Assembly: GCA_963713355.1 (NCBI GenBank)
Contig: CAVQLK010000006.1
Location: 992,001 to 1,056,000 of the forward strand
Source: FEN-1219 sp963713355
GTDB lineage: Bacteria; Pseudomonadota; Gammaproteobacteria; Steroidobacterales; Rariloculaceae
Direction: 5' to 3'
DNA length: 64,000 bases
Shown here: positions 16,380 through 25,744 of the stretch, piece after piece
How the letters are laid out: each line of letters opens with the position of its first letter
How positions within the stretch are numbered: position 1 is the stretch's first letter
Position numbers and translations under genes: made by a program
Notes under the pieces: model-generated
Seen by the model: only the letters and a program-made list of their open reading frames with translations
Told to the model about the DNA's origin: nothing
Database searches by the model: none

Positions 16380-16919
16380 ATGATCGCATCGAATATCGTC
16401 ATCGTCGTCCCACTGCTGTTGATACTCGCGACGGCGCTGGCGACGGACATGGCGTACCGACGAATCCCCAACGGCCTGAGCCTTGGCGGCGCGGCCGTCG
16501 GGCTTCTCACCAATGCAACGCTGCTCGGCCCGAGCGGTTTGGTCTTCGCGCTTCTCGGCTGGCTGCTGTGTCTCGCTCTGTTCATGCCGATGTACGCGAG
16601 CGCCGGTATGGCTGCCGGCGACGTCAAGCTCATGGCGATGGTCGGCGCGTTTCTCGGGCCCGTGAACGGCTTGGTCGCTTTTGCGTTGACGCTCGTCGCG
16701 GGCGGCGCTTTGGCATCGATCTGGATCGCTTGGCGCAACATCCAGCAACGCGTCGCCGGAAATTGCGAGCTCGCGGTCGCGGATACGGTAGCGCTTTCGG
16801 CGTTCCCTCGGTCCCCGCTCGATAAGCTTCCTTACGCCACTGCGATCGCGCTCGGCACGACGGTGGTCGTCCTTCAGCCCGCTTGGTTGATGGGCGCACT
16901 GAAAGGAGTGCTGTCATGA
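16380..16919 (+). CDS. tadV: prepilin peptidase TadV/CpaA
   Basis: 179 aa, about five to six membrane helices. The two aspartate motifs of the A24 aspartyl prepilin peptidases are visible: TDMAYRRIPN near residue 23 and AGDVKLMAMVG near residue 80. It cleaves the leader of the Flp pilin and of TadE-type pseudopilins in the inner membrane. It is shorter than PilD and lacks the methyltransferase half, as expected for TadV. Its stop overlaps the next start by ATGA. Confidence 0.93.
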   Translation: MIASNIVIVVPLLLILATALATDMAYRRIPNGLSLGGAAVGLLTNATLLGPSGLVFALLGWLLCLALFMPMYASAGMAAGDVKLMAMVGAFLGPVNGLVAFALTLVAGGALASIWIAWRNIQQRVAGNCELAVADTVALSAFPRSPLDKLPYATAIALGTTVVVLQPAWLMGALKGVLS

Positions 16920-18286
16920 ACGCATCGGTTCATTCGGCGGCCACGGTCGCGGACCTCACGGACGAGCTGCGACTCGCGCGCCTCGCCCCGCGCCCCCAAG
17001 AGCTCGGCGCAACGGGCCTCGACGAGCGGCTGCTCGCCGACCTGATTGCGAAGCATCTGTACAGCGCAGGCACACTGACGCTCGCACAGCTCGCGGAACG
17101 TCTCGGCCTGATCGGCCCGATCGTCGAGAAGGTGTTGAACTTCATGCGCCGCGAGGCGAAGGTCGAGATCAAGCCGCGGCTTCAGGACAGCGCCAGCTTG
17201 CCCTATGCGCTCACCGATCGCGGCCGGAGCGCCGCGCTCGACGCGCTCTCGCGCAGCGGCTACGTCGGCACGGCGCCGGTTTCACTGGCGGACTACGTGA
17301 AAGTGGTCGCCGCCCAAACCGTGCACGGCCGCAAAGTCGGCCCCGACGACATCCGCGCGGTCTTCGAAGGCATGTTCATGCCCGGGGACGCTGCGGACCA
17401 GTTCGGTATCTCCGTGAACTCCGGCCGGCCAGTGTTCATCTACGGCCCGGCGGGCACGGGCAAGACTTACGTGACGCACCGTCTCTCGAGACTGTTCCGC
17501 GACGTCGTTTTGATTCCGCGTGCGATCGCGATCGACGAGACGATCATCCAAGTGTTCGATCCGCTGCTGCACCAGGCTGTCGGGGTTAACGAACGGCAAA
17601 GCGTCATGCTGCAACACGGGCACGACGCGCGCTACACCGCGTGCGAGCGGCCTGTAATCGTCACCGGCGGCGAGCTAACGATGGACTTACTCGACGTCCG
17701 TTACGATCCGACGACTCGACAGTACGAAGCGCCACTGCAGTTGAAGGCCAACAACGGCATGTTCGTGATTGACGATTTGGGCCGGCAAAAGATGGCGCCG
17801 GATGCTTTGCTGAACCGCTGGATCGTGCCGATGAACGAGAAGCGCGACTACCATGCGCTCGGCTCCGGCCGCCACTTCGTCGCGCCGTTCGACGTCGTGC
17901 TCGTGTTCTCGTCGAACCTGCATCCGCTCGAGCTTACCGACGAGGCGTTCCTGCGCCGAATCGGCCACAAGATCTATTGCGGCTATGTGAGCCGCGAAGG
18001 CTACGAGCAGATCTGGGAGAACATCTGCGAGGACCGCGATGTCGCTTTCGATCCTGAGACCCTTCGGTTCGTGATCGAAGAGCTGCACGGTCGACGAAAC
18101 GTGCCGCTGCTGCCATGTCACCCAAAGGATCTCATTGAAATCGCGCTCGACAAGGCGGCTTACATCGGACAACCGAAGCAGCTGACTGACGAATTGCTGA
18201 CCTGGGCTTGGGATACCTATTTTGTTTCGCTGAACGAAGCCAGCGCCCGACCGATGCGTTGGGCGCAAGGAGAAAACAATGGCTAA
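16916..18286 (+). CDS. AAA+ ATPase embedded in the tad operon
   Basis: 456 aa from the ATG overlapping the tadV stop. Residues about 35-120 look like a winged-helix region (LADLIAKHLYSAGTLTLAQL, LTDRGRSAALDAL). An AAA+ module follows: Walker A GPAGTGKTYVTHR near 177, Walker B GMFVIDDLGRQ near 283, and an arginine-rich sensor area (FLRRIGHKI). It is not TadA, which is encoded separately at 24365. The well-studied tad operons of Aggregatibacter and Caulobacter lack such a protein. It overlaps the following cpaB start, which argues for a real role, perhaps as a remodeller or regulator of pilus assembly. Confidence 0.85.
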   Translation: MNASVHSAATVADLTDELRLARLAPRPQELGATGLDERLLADLIAKHLYSAGTLTLAQLAERLGLIGPIVEKVLNFMRREAKVEIKPRLQDSASLPYALTDRGRSAALDALSRSGYVGTAPVSLADYVKVVAAQTVHGRKVGPDDIRAVFEGMFMPGDAADQFGISVNSGRPVFIYGPAGTGKTYVTHRLSRLFRDVVLIPRAIAIDETIIQVFDPLLHQAVGVNERQSVMLQHGHDARYTACERPVIVTGGELTMDLLDVRYDPTTRQYEAPLQLKANNGMFVIDDLGRQKMAPDALLNRWIVPMNEKRDYHALGSGRHFVAPFDVVLVFSSNLHPLELTDEAFLRRIGHKIYCGYVSREGYEQIWENICEDRDVAFDPETLRFVIEELHGRRNVPLLPCHPKDLIEIALDKAAYIGQPKQLTDELLTWAWDTYFVSLNEASARPMRWAQGENNG

Positions 18287-19064
18287 GAAACGTGGCCTCA
18301 CGATGCTCGTCTTTTCGCTCGCGATGGGCGTTTTCGCCGCCTGGATGGCCGGCAACTGGGCGCGGCGCGGTGGAGCGCAGGACGAAGTCGAGTTAGCGAC
18401 CGTCGTCGCCGCGGAAATCGCAATTCCGTTCGGCACGAAAGTCGATGCGCGGCATCTGAAAACGCTGCAGATGCCTGCAGAATTCGCGCCGCCAGGCTCG
18501 TTCTCGGCGATCGACGAAGTCGTCGACCGCGTGACCGTTCAGCCGATCGTCCCGGGGGAAATCCTGATGCGCGAACGATTCACGGAGTCCAAGGATGGCA
18601 GCACGCTTGCCGCCCTCGTATCGGAAAAGATGCGGGCCGTCACTGTCCGTGTCGATGACGTCATCGGCGTAGCCGGATTCCTCCTGCCGGGTAATCGCGT
18701 CGACGTGCTCGCGGCACGCCGCGAGAACGGTAACCGCGCCACGGCGGAGACGATTCTCCGCGACGTGAAGGTTCTAGCCGTCGATCAAACGGCTGCGACC
18801 GAGAAGAACGAGCCGGTCATCGTGCGGGCAGTCACGCTCGAGGTGAACCCGGAGCAAGCGGAGATCCTAGTGAAGTCCAAGGAAGAAGGATCGATACAGC
18901 TCACGCTGCGGAATCCGCTCGATGACGAAGTCTTCGTCGCGGCCGAGCCGCCTGCGCCGGTTCGCCAAGTGGTTGCACGAGCGGCGGCACCTCGGCCGAG
19001 GGCTGTCACCGTCATTCGCGGAACCGCCGTCTCGTCCTCGAGAGACCAGCCGCAAGTTCGCTGA
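18279..19064 (+). CDS. cpaB: Flp pilus assembly protein CpaB/RcpC
   Basis: 261 aa with one N-terminal membrane helix (LTMLVFSLAMGVFAAWMAG). The SAF domain, beginning VVAAEIAIPFGTKVDARHL, is followed by the CpaB core (VSEKMRAVTVRVDDVIGVAG, FLLPGNRVDVLAAR). CpaB/RcpC sits in the periplasm and stabilises or gates the secretin. The C-terminal 40 residues are Pro/Ala/Arg-rich. It starts inside the end of the AAA+ gene and is followed 27 bp later by the secretin. Confidence 0.93.
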   Translation: MAKKRGLTMLVFSLAMGVFAAWMAGNWARRGGAQDEVELATVVAAEIAIPFGTKVDARHLKTLQMPAEFAPPGSFSAIDEVVDRVTVQPIVPGEILMRERFTESKDGSTLAALVSEKMRAVTVRVDDVIGVAGFLLPGNRVDVLAARRENGNRATAETILRDVKVLAVDQTAATEKNEPVIVRAVTLEVNPEQAEILVKSKEEGSIQLTLRNPLDDEVFVAAEPPAPVRQVVARAAAPRPRAVTVIRGTAVSSSRDQPQVR

Positions 19065-19091
19065 AATCAAACGAATACCAAGGATCAGGCA

Positions 19092-20648
19092 ATGAACATG
19101 GATTGGTTGAAACGAGTCGCGATGCTGACGGCGCTGCTGCCTTTGGCGGTCACCGCTCAGCCGCTACAGGAGTCGTCGGGCCAGCTGGGGCAGGCACTGG
19201 AGCTGATCGTTCCGCTCTACAAGTCGCGGGTGCTGACCGGCAACACGCCGATTGCACGCGTCTCGGTGGGCAACCCTGACATCGCGGACATCCTGATACT
19301 GCGCGATCGCGAGCTCTATGTGCTCGGCAAGGATCTCGGCACGACCAACGTGCTGCTCTGGAACAGCACGGACCAGCTCGTCGGCTCCGTCGCGGTGGAG
19401 GTCACGCACGATCTCGACGGCCTGAAGCGGAAATTGTTCGAGCTCTTTCCGAACGAGCAAATCGACGTCCACGCGGCGCAGCGTTCCATCGTGCTGTCGG
19501 GCTCGGTCTCGAGCTTGGCCAGCATGGACGCGGCGCTGCAGCTCGCAAGGGGCTACCTCGCTCAGATCGGCACGGCCGTAACGGAGCAGCAGTTCGAGCA
19601 GGAGGGCGGGTCCGCCGACGGAACCGGCGGAGACGTGATCAACCTCCTGCAAGTCGCGGGCGCCCAGCAGGTCATGCTCGAGGTCAAAGTTGCCGAAATC
19701 GCGCGCACCGAGCTGCGGCGCTTCGAGATGGAGTTCAACGGCATCAGCGTCGGCAGCTCGCGCTGGAACATCGGCGGCGTGAACGGCGGCGCGACGTTCC
19801 CGGACGCCCTGTTCGCGCCGGGCGACCTGCGCATTCCGATCTTCTCGGAGCAAGCGCCCTTCGGGCCGGTCGTCGACGAGTTCATGCCGAATCCCATGTC
19901 GATCTCGGATACCGGATTCTTTGCGAGCCTGCTGACGACCAACGGCCTGCTGAACCTCACTTTGGACGCAGCCAAGGAGAACGGCCTCGCGAAGATCCTG
20001 GCCGAGCCGACCCTGACGACTCTATCCGGACAGGAGGCGCGCTTCCTATCGGGCGGCGAGTTCCCGATCCCGGTGCCGCAGGGTTTGAACGGCATCACCG
20101 TCGAGTTCAAGGAATTCGGCGTGGGTCTGCAGTTCGTGCCAGTCGTGCTCGGCTCGGGTCAGGTGAACTTGAAGCTGAACATCAGCGTGAGCGAGCTCAC
20201 GAGCGCCAACAACGTCATCTTGAACGCTCCCGGCACCACGGCTTCCTTCCTGGTTCCGTCGCTCGCGAAGCGTAGCGCCAGCGCGACGGTCGAGCTTGCG
20301 GACGGCCAGACGATAGGCATCGCTGGCCTCATCAACGAAAACGTGCGTGAGGTCGTCAACAAGTTTCCGGGTCTCGGCAGCCTTCCGATCCTCGGCAACC
20401 TGTTTCGCAGCCAGGAGTTCCTGAAGGGTGAGACGGAGCTCGTGATCCTCGTGACTCCGCGGCTCGCGCGGCCGGTATCGAGGGACCAGCTGCGGCTGCC
20501 GACCGACGATTTCATCGAGCCAAATGCGATGGAGTTCTATCTGCTCGGCCGTATCGAAGGCAAGCCGCCTCCGGCCGTCTCCAGCGCGCCGCCGGCCGCG
20601 CGAAACACGGGCGGAGTCGAAAGCGGCTTCGGCCAAGCCATCCAGTAA
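19092..20648 (+). CDS. cpaC: Tad secretin CpaC/RcpA
   Basis: 518 aa with a signal peptide (to about AVTAQP). The N-terminal pilus-associated domain (VGNPDIADILILRDRELYVLG) and a BON-like segment lead to the secretin core (QVMLEVKVAEIARTELRR, LAEPTLTTLSGQEARFLSGG, VPLLG-like FPGLGSLPILGNLFRSQEF, ELVILVTPRLARPV). It forms the outer-membrane pore through which the Flp pilus leaves. It is the fifth gene of the operon, between cpaB and a small lipoprotein that may act as pilotin. Confidence 0.95.
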   Translation: MNMDWLKRVAMLTALLPLAVTAQPLQESSGQLGQALELIVPLYKSRVLTGNTPIARVSVGNPDIADILILRDRELYVLGKDLGTTNVLLWNSTDQLVGSVAVEVTHDLDGLKRKLFELFPNEQIDVHAAQRSIVLSGSVSSLASMDAALQLARGYLAQIGTAVTEQQFEQEGGSADGTGGDVINLLQVAGAQQVMLEVKVAEIARTELRRFEMEFNGISVGSSRWNIGGVNGGATFPDALFAPGDLRIPIFSEQAPFGPVVDEFMPNPMSISDTGFFASLLTTNGLLNLTLDAAKENGLAKILAEPTLTTLSGQEARFLSGGEFPIPVPQGLNGITVEFKEFGVGLQFVPVVLGSGQVNLKLNISVSELTSANNVILNAPGTTASFLVPSLAKRSASATVELADGQTIGIAGLINENVREVVNKFPGLGSLPILGNLFRSQEFLKGETELVILVTPRLARPVSRDQLRLPTDDFIEPNAMEFYLLGRIEGKPPPAVSSAPPAARNTGGVESGFGQAIQ

Positions 20649-20664
20649 CGAGGAGTAATTCAAC

Positions 20665-20946
20665 ATGAACACCAGAAACTTGTATTCCGCCGTCCTCGTG
20701 ACTTCGTCGCTCGGGCTGGGTGCGTGCGCTGCTGATCCGACACTTACGGAGACGAACTTCGGCGACTCCGTGCGGCAGATGATCCAGGTCCAAACCTACG
20801 ATCCGAGCACTCTCACGACGCCGTCGACGGACACCGTCGAGAGCAGCGACGGCCAGCGGCTCGAGAACGTGCTCGAGGCGTATCGCACCGATGTCGCGAA
20901 GCCCGCGGCCGTGAATGAACCAGTCGTAATTAACGTGGGGCAATGA
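20665..20946 (+). CDS. small tad-locus lipoprotein
   Basis: 93 aa, signal peptide with lipobox GLGAC at about residue 21. The mature part (FGDSVRQMIQVQTYDPSTL, later LENVLEAYRTDVAKP) is a pattern I associate with unnamed proteins in gammaproteobacterial tad loci; it occupies the place of CpaD/RcpB. A pilotin or secretin-partner role is inferred from position. Its stop overlaps the tadG start. Confidence 0.75.
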   Translation: MNTRNLYSAVLVTSSLGLGACAADPTLTETNFGDSVRQMIQVQTYDPSTLTTPSTDTVESSDGQRLENVLEAYRTDVAKPAAVNEPVVINVGQ

Positions 20947-22211
20947 TGAGCCGCTATCCTCACTGTGAGCCGTCGCCACCCTCGGCACAGCGAGGCGCGG
21001 CGCTGATACTGGTCGTCGTCGGCATGATTGCGCTGCTCGGTATCGCGGGCCTGGCGCTCGACACCGGTCACGGCATGCTCAACAAGAACCGCTTGCAGAG
21101 CACCGTGGACGCCGCGGCGCTCGGCGCGGCAAAGGTGCTGGACCAAACGGCCGACGAAACTTTGGCGCAGGCGGCTGCCCTCGCGATGTTTGCGAGCAAC
21201 GCAGGAAACGCCGGCAACCGCGAGCTCGCCGAAGCGTACGCGCGAGGCGACGTGAACATCAGCGTGGAATTCTCGAGCGCGCTGAACCCGTTCGTCCCTG
21301 GGTCCGTGCCGGCTGCTTACGTACGCGTGCGCGCTCAGAACTTCAGAATGAATCCCTGGTTCAGCGCCGTGCTAGGGCCCCTCGACAAGCAGGTCGGTGC
21401 GTCGGCAGTCGCAGGTCCAAGCCCCACGATCAACCAAGCCTGCAACATCATGCCGATGATGGTCTGCGGAGACCCGGCCGCCGGCCCGCCTTACTGGGGC
21501 TACACACCTGGTCAGCCCGAGGTGCTCAAATCGAGCACCACGAACGGCAACTGGGAGGTGGGCCCCGGCAACTTCCAGCTCATCAGGCTGGGCGATGGAC
21601 AGGGCGGTGCCTACGTTCGAGAGGCGATGGCGGGCAGTTACGACGGCTGTCTCGCGATGGGCGACAACATCGAAACCGAGCCCGGCAACACGATCGGCCC
21701 GGTTGTGCAGGGCTTCAACACGCGATTCGGCAACTACCTGGGCCCAATGAGCGGTCAGCAATCGACGTATCCACCGGACGTCGTCGTCCAAGCACCGATA
21801 CCGCCGCTGGCCTATGACAGCGCGACGGACACGATCACGCAAAACGGTCAGCCGATTACCGATGCCTCGCAGCTCGATTTCAACTACGAGAGCTACACGG
21901 CCCGCGTCCAGTCCGAGCGCTATGACTACCAACCGTCCCCGAACGGTGACGGTACTTATCAACGCCGCGAGGCCGCGATTGCGATCGGCAATTGCGACGG
22001 CACGACCAACGGTCAGGGCGAGGTGCCGCTGCTCGGATTCGGTTGCTTCTTCCTGCTGCAAGAGGCGCAGCAGCAAGGCAACGAATCGCACATCTATGGG
22101 CAGTTCCTCGAGGACTGCCGGGCGGGAGGAACGCCAGGCCCCGACCCGACCAGCGTTCCGGGACCGTACGTGATCCAGCTCTACCGTGATTTTGCGAGCG
22201 GCGATTCGTGA
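20943..22211 (+). CDS. tadG: TadG-like pseudopilin/von Willebrand-type Tad protein
   Basis: 422 aa. The N-terminus QRGAALILVVVGMIALLGIA followed by LALDTGHGMLNKNRLQSTVD is the Flp-pilus TadG_N (TadE-related) domain with one membrane helix and an Ala-rich helix. The rest is a large periplasmic region with paired cysteines (CNIMPMMVCG, CDG, CFFLL, DCRAGG). It has no recognisable vWA domain, unlike some TadG proteins. It is translationally coupled to both neighbours: ATGATG overlap upstream and GTGA downstream. Confidence 0.85.
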   Translation: MMSRYPHCEPSPPSAQRGAALILVVVGMIALLGIAGLALDTGHGMLNKNRLQSTVDAAALGAAKVLDQTADETLAQAAALAMFASNAGNAGNRELAEAYARGDVNISVEFSSALNPFVPGSVPAAYVRVRAQNFRMNPWFSAVLGPLDKQVGASAVAGPSPTINQACNIMPMMVCGDPAAGPPYWGYTPGQPEVLKSSTTNGNWEVGPGNFQLIRLGDGQGGAYVREAMAGSYDGCLAMGDNIETEPGNTIGPVVQGFNTRFGNYLGPMSGQQSTYPPDVVVQAPIPPLAYDSATDTITQNGQPITDASQLDFNYESYTARVQSERYDYQPSPNGDGTYQRREAAIAIGNCDGTTNGQGEVPLLGFGCFFLLQEAQQQGNESHIYGQFLEDCRAGGTPGPDPTSVPGPYVIQLYRDFASGDS

Positions 22212-22679
22212 GCGACGCCATGAACCGAATTTCGCCGCTACGTAACCGCGGGATAGCGATGGTCGAGTTCACGATCGTGCTGCCCGTCCTGCTCGTGCTC
22301 CTGCTCGGCGTGACGGAGATTGGCCGTGCGCTGTTGCGCTACAGCGCGCTCACGAAGGCCGTGCACGAAGGCGCGCGCTACGCGGCTGCAAAAGGCCTTG
22401 ACGGCTCGACGGGTGACCGTCAACGTGGACGCGCAGCTCCTAAGCGAAGTTCGGAACGTCGTCGTCTACGGCAACCAGGGCGGCACCGGCGGCGTCGTTC
22501 TCGGCGGGCTGCAGCCGGCTCAAGTCACCGTGGTGGACCTCGGAGGCGATTTGGTACGCGTCGACGCGAGCTATCCGTACCAGCCCATTATCGGACCCGT
22601 TTTACCGAATCTCGGACTTGGTTCCTCGATAACGACCGGCTTCCTGATGCAAGCTTCCGTGACGATGCGAGCGTTATGA
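22208..22679 (+). pseudogene. tadE: TadE-like pseudopilin, single frameshift
   Basis: A GTG start overlaps the tadG stop. The first 65 residues show the TadE pattern RGIAMVEFTIVLPVLLVLLLG with Glu five residues into the helix, then KAVHEGARYAAAKG. The frame breaks near 22410; dropping one base (GGG run or AAAA run) leads to VTVNVDAQLLSEVRNVVVYG and the proper stop, total 156 aa. TadE proteins are minor pilins processed by TadV. The stop overlaps the next TadE start (ATGA). An assembly indel is as likely as a real mutation. Confidence 0.8.
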
Positions 22680-23152
22680 ACCTAAAACGCCAAAGCGGTG
22701 TCACGACCGTCGAGTTCGCGATCATCGGCGCTGTCTTGCTGCTGGTTTTGTTCAGCGTGATCGAGATTGGACGCGCGATGTTCGTGCTGAATGCATTGAG
22801 CGAATCGACTCGGCGGGCCGCACGCATGGCGGCGGTATGCCCGATCGACGACCCCGCGATCATGGAGGTGGGTTTTTTCAATGCGCCTGGCGAAGGAACC
22901 GGTGCCGGGATCGTCCCTGGATTATCGACTGCAAACTTTGCCGTCGAGTACCTCGATGGGAACGGCGCGGTCGTCGGAACCCCGGCGACGAATTTCGGAC
23001 AGATCCAATTCGTGAGGGTGCGGATCGTGAACTTCCAACATCAGATGCTCGTGCCTTTCGCAACTTACTTGTTCACGACGCCCGGTTTTGCAACTACGTT
23101 GCGCCGGGAAAGCCTCGGCGTGCCGCGCGATGGCGTAGTGCAGCCCTGCTAA
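22676..23152 (+). CDS. TadE/TadF-like pseudopilin
   Basis: 158 aa. The N-terminus QSGVTTVEFAIIGAVLLLVL is a prepilin-like leader and helix with conserved Glu; VIEIGRAMFVLNALSESTRR continues the TadE pattern. The periplasmic part has two cysteines (CPIDD, terminal C). It is the second of two TadE/F genes in tandem, expected to act with TadE and TadG as minor pilins. The ATG overlaps the previous stop. Confidence 0.9.
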   Translation: MNLKRQSGVTTVEFAIIGAVLLLVLFSVIEIGRAMFVLNALSESTRRAARMAAVCPIDDPAIMEVGFFNAPGEGTGAGIVPGLSTANFAVEYLDGNGAVVGTPATNFGQIQFVRVRIVNFQHQMLVPFATYLFTTPGFATTLRRESLGVPRDGVVQPC

Positions 23153-23177
23153 CGCTGGCGGTACAAAGGATTCACGT

Positions 23178-24362
23178 ATGGACTCGAAACCTATCATCCT
23201 GCTCGCAAGCCGGTCGAAGCCAGCTCTGGCCGACCTGCTGGCCAAGCTTTCTTCGGAGACACGCTACGAGCTGCGCTCCCGCCACATCCTGAATGGTCAC
23301 GCCGACCCATTGTGGGGCCTAAGCTTCGTTCCCGATGTCGTCGTGATGTCTCTGACCGAGCGAGGTCACGATGACCTCTCGGAGCTCACGAAGCAGCCGC
23401 CCGCGCATCGGCCGCCGATGATCGTGCTGGCCGAACATGGTGACGCGCAGACGATGCGTATCGCGATGCAAGCTGGCGCACGCGATTTCCTTCCGGGCGC
23501 TCTCAACGCCTCGGAGCTGATCGCGAGCATCGATCGCGCCGCGGCACAGATCGTCAAGGCAGTAGGGGGCCGGTCGTCGAATCTGATCGCGGTCGTGAAC
23601 GCCAAGGGCGGCAGCGGCGCGACCTTCGTCGCGAGCAACCTCGCTTACACGCTCAATACCGTGTCCAAGCATTCCACCGCGCTCATGAGCCTGGATATGC
23701 AGTTCGAGAGTCTCATGCAGCACTTCGACTTGCGGTTGAAGCACGATCTCATGGAGGTGCTCGAGAATGCCGACAGCCTCGACGCGGTCGCGCTCGACGC
23801 GTACATGACGCAGCACGCAAGCGGCCTGCGTCTTCTCGCCGCCAGGCCCGCCAATACGTTCGAAGGCGGCCTGGATCGCTCAGCAGCACTCGGGACCCTG
23901 CTCGATAAGCTCGCGGAGCACTACGAGCAAATCGTCGTCGACATGCCGCGGCGCGTCGACCCCTACGTCGCGACGGTCCTTAAGCGCGCCGATCGCGTGG
24001 TCCTCGTCGTGCAGCAAACGGTGGGCCACCTTCGTGACGCCGTGCGCATGCTGCAGATCCTCGCTCACCATGGATTGAAGGACGAGCAGGTTCTGACCGT
24101 CGTAAACCGCTACGAGAAGGACTCGGCGATCAGCATGGAAGACATCCAACGCTCGATGGGTGACATCGAGGTCATCAACATCCCAAGCGACTTCAAGACG
24201 GTTGCCGAAAGCATCAATCTCGGCGTCCCTATCTATGAGCACGCGCGCGGATCCGTCGTGACGAAGTCGATTACCAGTCTCGGCACGAAGCTCGGAGGAC
24301 GCGCCGTCGCGACCGGCGGCAGCCGGCTCGGCAGGGCCTTCTCCAGCTTATTGAGGATATAG
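23178..24362 (+). CDS. tadZ: Tad pilus localisation ATPase CpaE/TadZ
   Basis: 394 aa. Residues 1-125 are a receiver-like domain lacking a clear phospho-acceptor pattern (VVVMSLTERG, MQAGARDFLPGAL). A ParA/MinD-type ATPase follows, with deviant Walker A AKGGSGATFVASN near 143 and Walker A' SLDMQFESL. CpaE/TadZ positions the pilus machine at the pole and recruits TadA. It starts 25 bp after tadF, and tadA follows after 2 bp. Confidence 0.93.
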   Translation: MDSKPIILLASRSKPALADLLAKLSSETRYELRSRHILNGHADPLWGLSFVPDVVVMSLTERGHDDLSELTKQPPAHRPPMIVLAEHGDAQTMRIAMQAGARDFLPGALNASELIASIDRAAAQIVKAVGGRSSNLIAVVNAKGGSGATFVASNLAYTLNTVSKHSTALMSLDMQFESLMQHFDLRLKHDLMEVLENADSLDAVALDAYMTQHASGLRLLAARPANTFEGGLDRSAALGTLLDKLAEHYEQIVVDMPRRVDPYVATVLKRADRVVLVVQQTVGHLRDAVRMLQILAHHGLKDEQVLTVVNRYEKDSAISMEDIQRSMGDIEVINIPSDFKTVAESINLGVPIYEHARGSVVTKSITSLGTKLGGRAVATGGSRLGRAFSSLLRI

Positions 24363-24364
24363 AC

Positions 24365-25729
24365 ATGGCCGCCAACCCGAGCGAAAAGCGAGCCGGCAGC
24401 GAGGTCGCTGCGAAGAACGACGACAGGACCGCCGGTGAGATCGCCCAGTCAGCCGCTCTTTCGAAGATCGAGAAAGAATGGAAGCTGCGTGTCCACGATC
24501 GCTTGCTGAAGATCATGGACTTGTCCTTGATCGCCACGATCGAGGACGAGCTCGCTCGCGAGCAGATTCGCGAAACAGGGCGGCGGCTACTCGAGGAGGA
24601 AGCTGCCCCGCTGAACGTCGAGCAACGCCGGCGCGTCATCAAGCACATCGAGGACGAAGTCATGGGGCTCGGTCCTCTCGAGCCGCTGCTCGCGGACAAG
24701 AAGGTGGCCGACATCCTCGTGAACGGGGCCAATCAGGTGTACGTCGAGCGGCGTGGCCGGATGGAGCTCACCGACATCAAATTCAACGACGACGCGCATC
24801 TGCTCCATATCATCGATCGCATCGTGTCCGGCGTTGGTCGCCGAGTAGACGAGTCGTCGCCGATGGTAGACGCCCGCTTGAAGGATGGATCGCGCGTCAA
24901 CGCTATCATTCCCCCGCTCGCAATTGACGGCCCGATGCTCTCGATCCGCCGCTTCGCGGTGGAGCGGCTGAAGATGGAGGAGCTGATCGCGTACGGCTCG
25001 ATCAACGAAGCTGCCGCGAAGGTGTTGCACGCGGTCGTCCGCGGCCGGCTGAACGTGTTGATCTCCGGCGGCACCGGAGCGGGGAAGACGACGCTGCTGA
25101 ACGTTCTCTCCGGGTTCATCCCCGAGACGGAGCGAATCGTCACGATCGAGGACTCGGCGGAGCTCCAGCTGCAGCAGCCCCACGTCGTGCGGCTCGAAAC
25201 GAGGCCGCCAAACATCGAAGGGAAAGGCGAGGTCAATCAGCGCGATCTCGTCCGCAACAGCTTGCGCATGCGCCCGGATCGGATCGTCGTCGGCGAGGTA
25301 CGCGGTCCAGAGGCCATGGACATGCTGCAGGCCATGAACACGGGGCACGACGGCTCGTTGACGACCGTGCACGCGAATACGCCGCGCGACGCGCTCGGCC
25401 GTATCGAGAGCATGGTGTCCATGACGGGCATCAACTTCCCGACGAAGGTCATGCGCGAGCAGATCGCGTCAGCGATCGACGTCGTCGTCCAAATCGCCCG
25501 CCACGAAGACGGTAAGCGACGCGTGGTCAGCATCCAGGAGATCAACGGTATGGAGGGCGACGTGATCACGATGTCTGAGCTGTTCCGGTTCCATCGTGAG
25601 GGTGTTGCAGAGGACGGCGCTGTGCGGGGCCAGCTCACCGCGACGGGCATCGTTCCGAGTTTCCATCAAGCACTACTGGCGAAGGCCATCGACCTGCCGA
25701 TCAAGCTCTTCAGCAACGACGCGTACTAG
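24365..25729 (+). CDS. tadA: Tad secretion ATPase TadA/CpaF
   Basis: 454 aa, hexameric GspE/VirB11-family ATPase. The N-terminal domain contains PLLADKKVADILVNGANQVY; Walker A SGGTGAGKTTLLN lies near 235; the Asp box and Walker B are in RMRPDRIVVGEVRGPEAMDM; the His box is GSLTTVHANTPRDA. It powers Flp pilus extension and probably retraction from the cytosolic face. The start follows tadZ by 2 bp and tadB follows after 15 bp. Confidence 0.96.
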   Translation: MAANPSEKRAGSEVAAKNDDRTAGEIAQSAALSKIEKEWKLRVHDRLLKIMDLSLIATIEDELAREQIRETGRRLLEEEAAPLNVEQRRRVIKHIEDEVMGLGPLEPLLADKKVADILVNGANQVYVERRGRMELTDIKFNDDAHLLHIIDRIVSGVGRRVDESSPMVDARLKDGSRVNAIIPPLAIDGPMLSIRRFAVERLKMEELIAYGSINEAAAKVLHAVVRGRLNVLISGGTGAGKTTLLNVLSGFIPETERIVTIEDSAELQLQQPHVVRLETRPPNIEGKGEVNQRDLVRNSLRMRPDRIVVGEVRGPEAMDMLQAMNTGHDGSLTTVHANTPRDALGRIESMVSMTGINFPTKVMREQIASAIDVVVQIARHEDGKRRVVSIQEINGMEGDVITMSELFRFHREGVAEDGAVRGQLTATGIVPSFHQALLAKAIDLPIKLFSNDAY

Positions 25730-25744
25730 CTGGCGGAGTCCACT

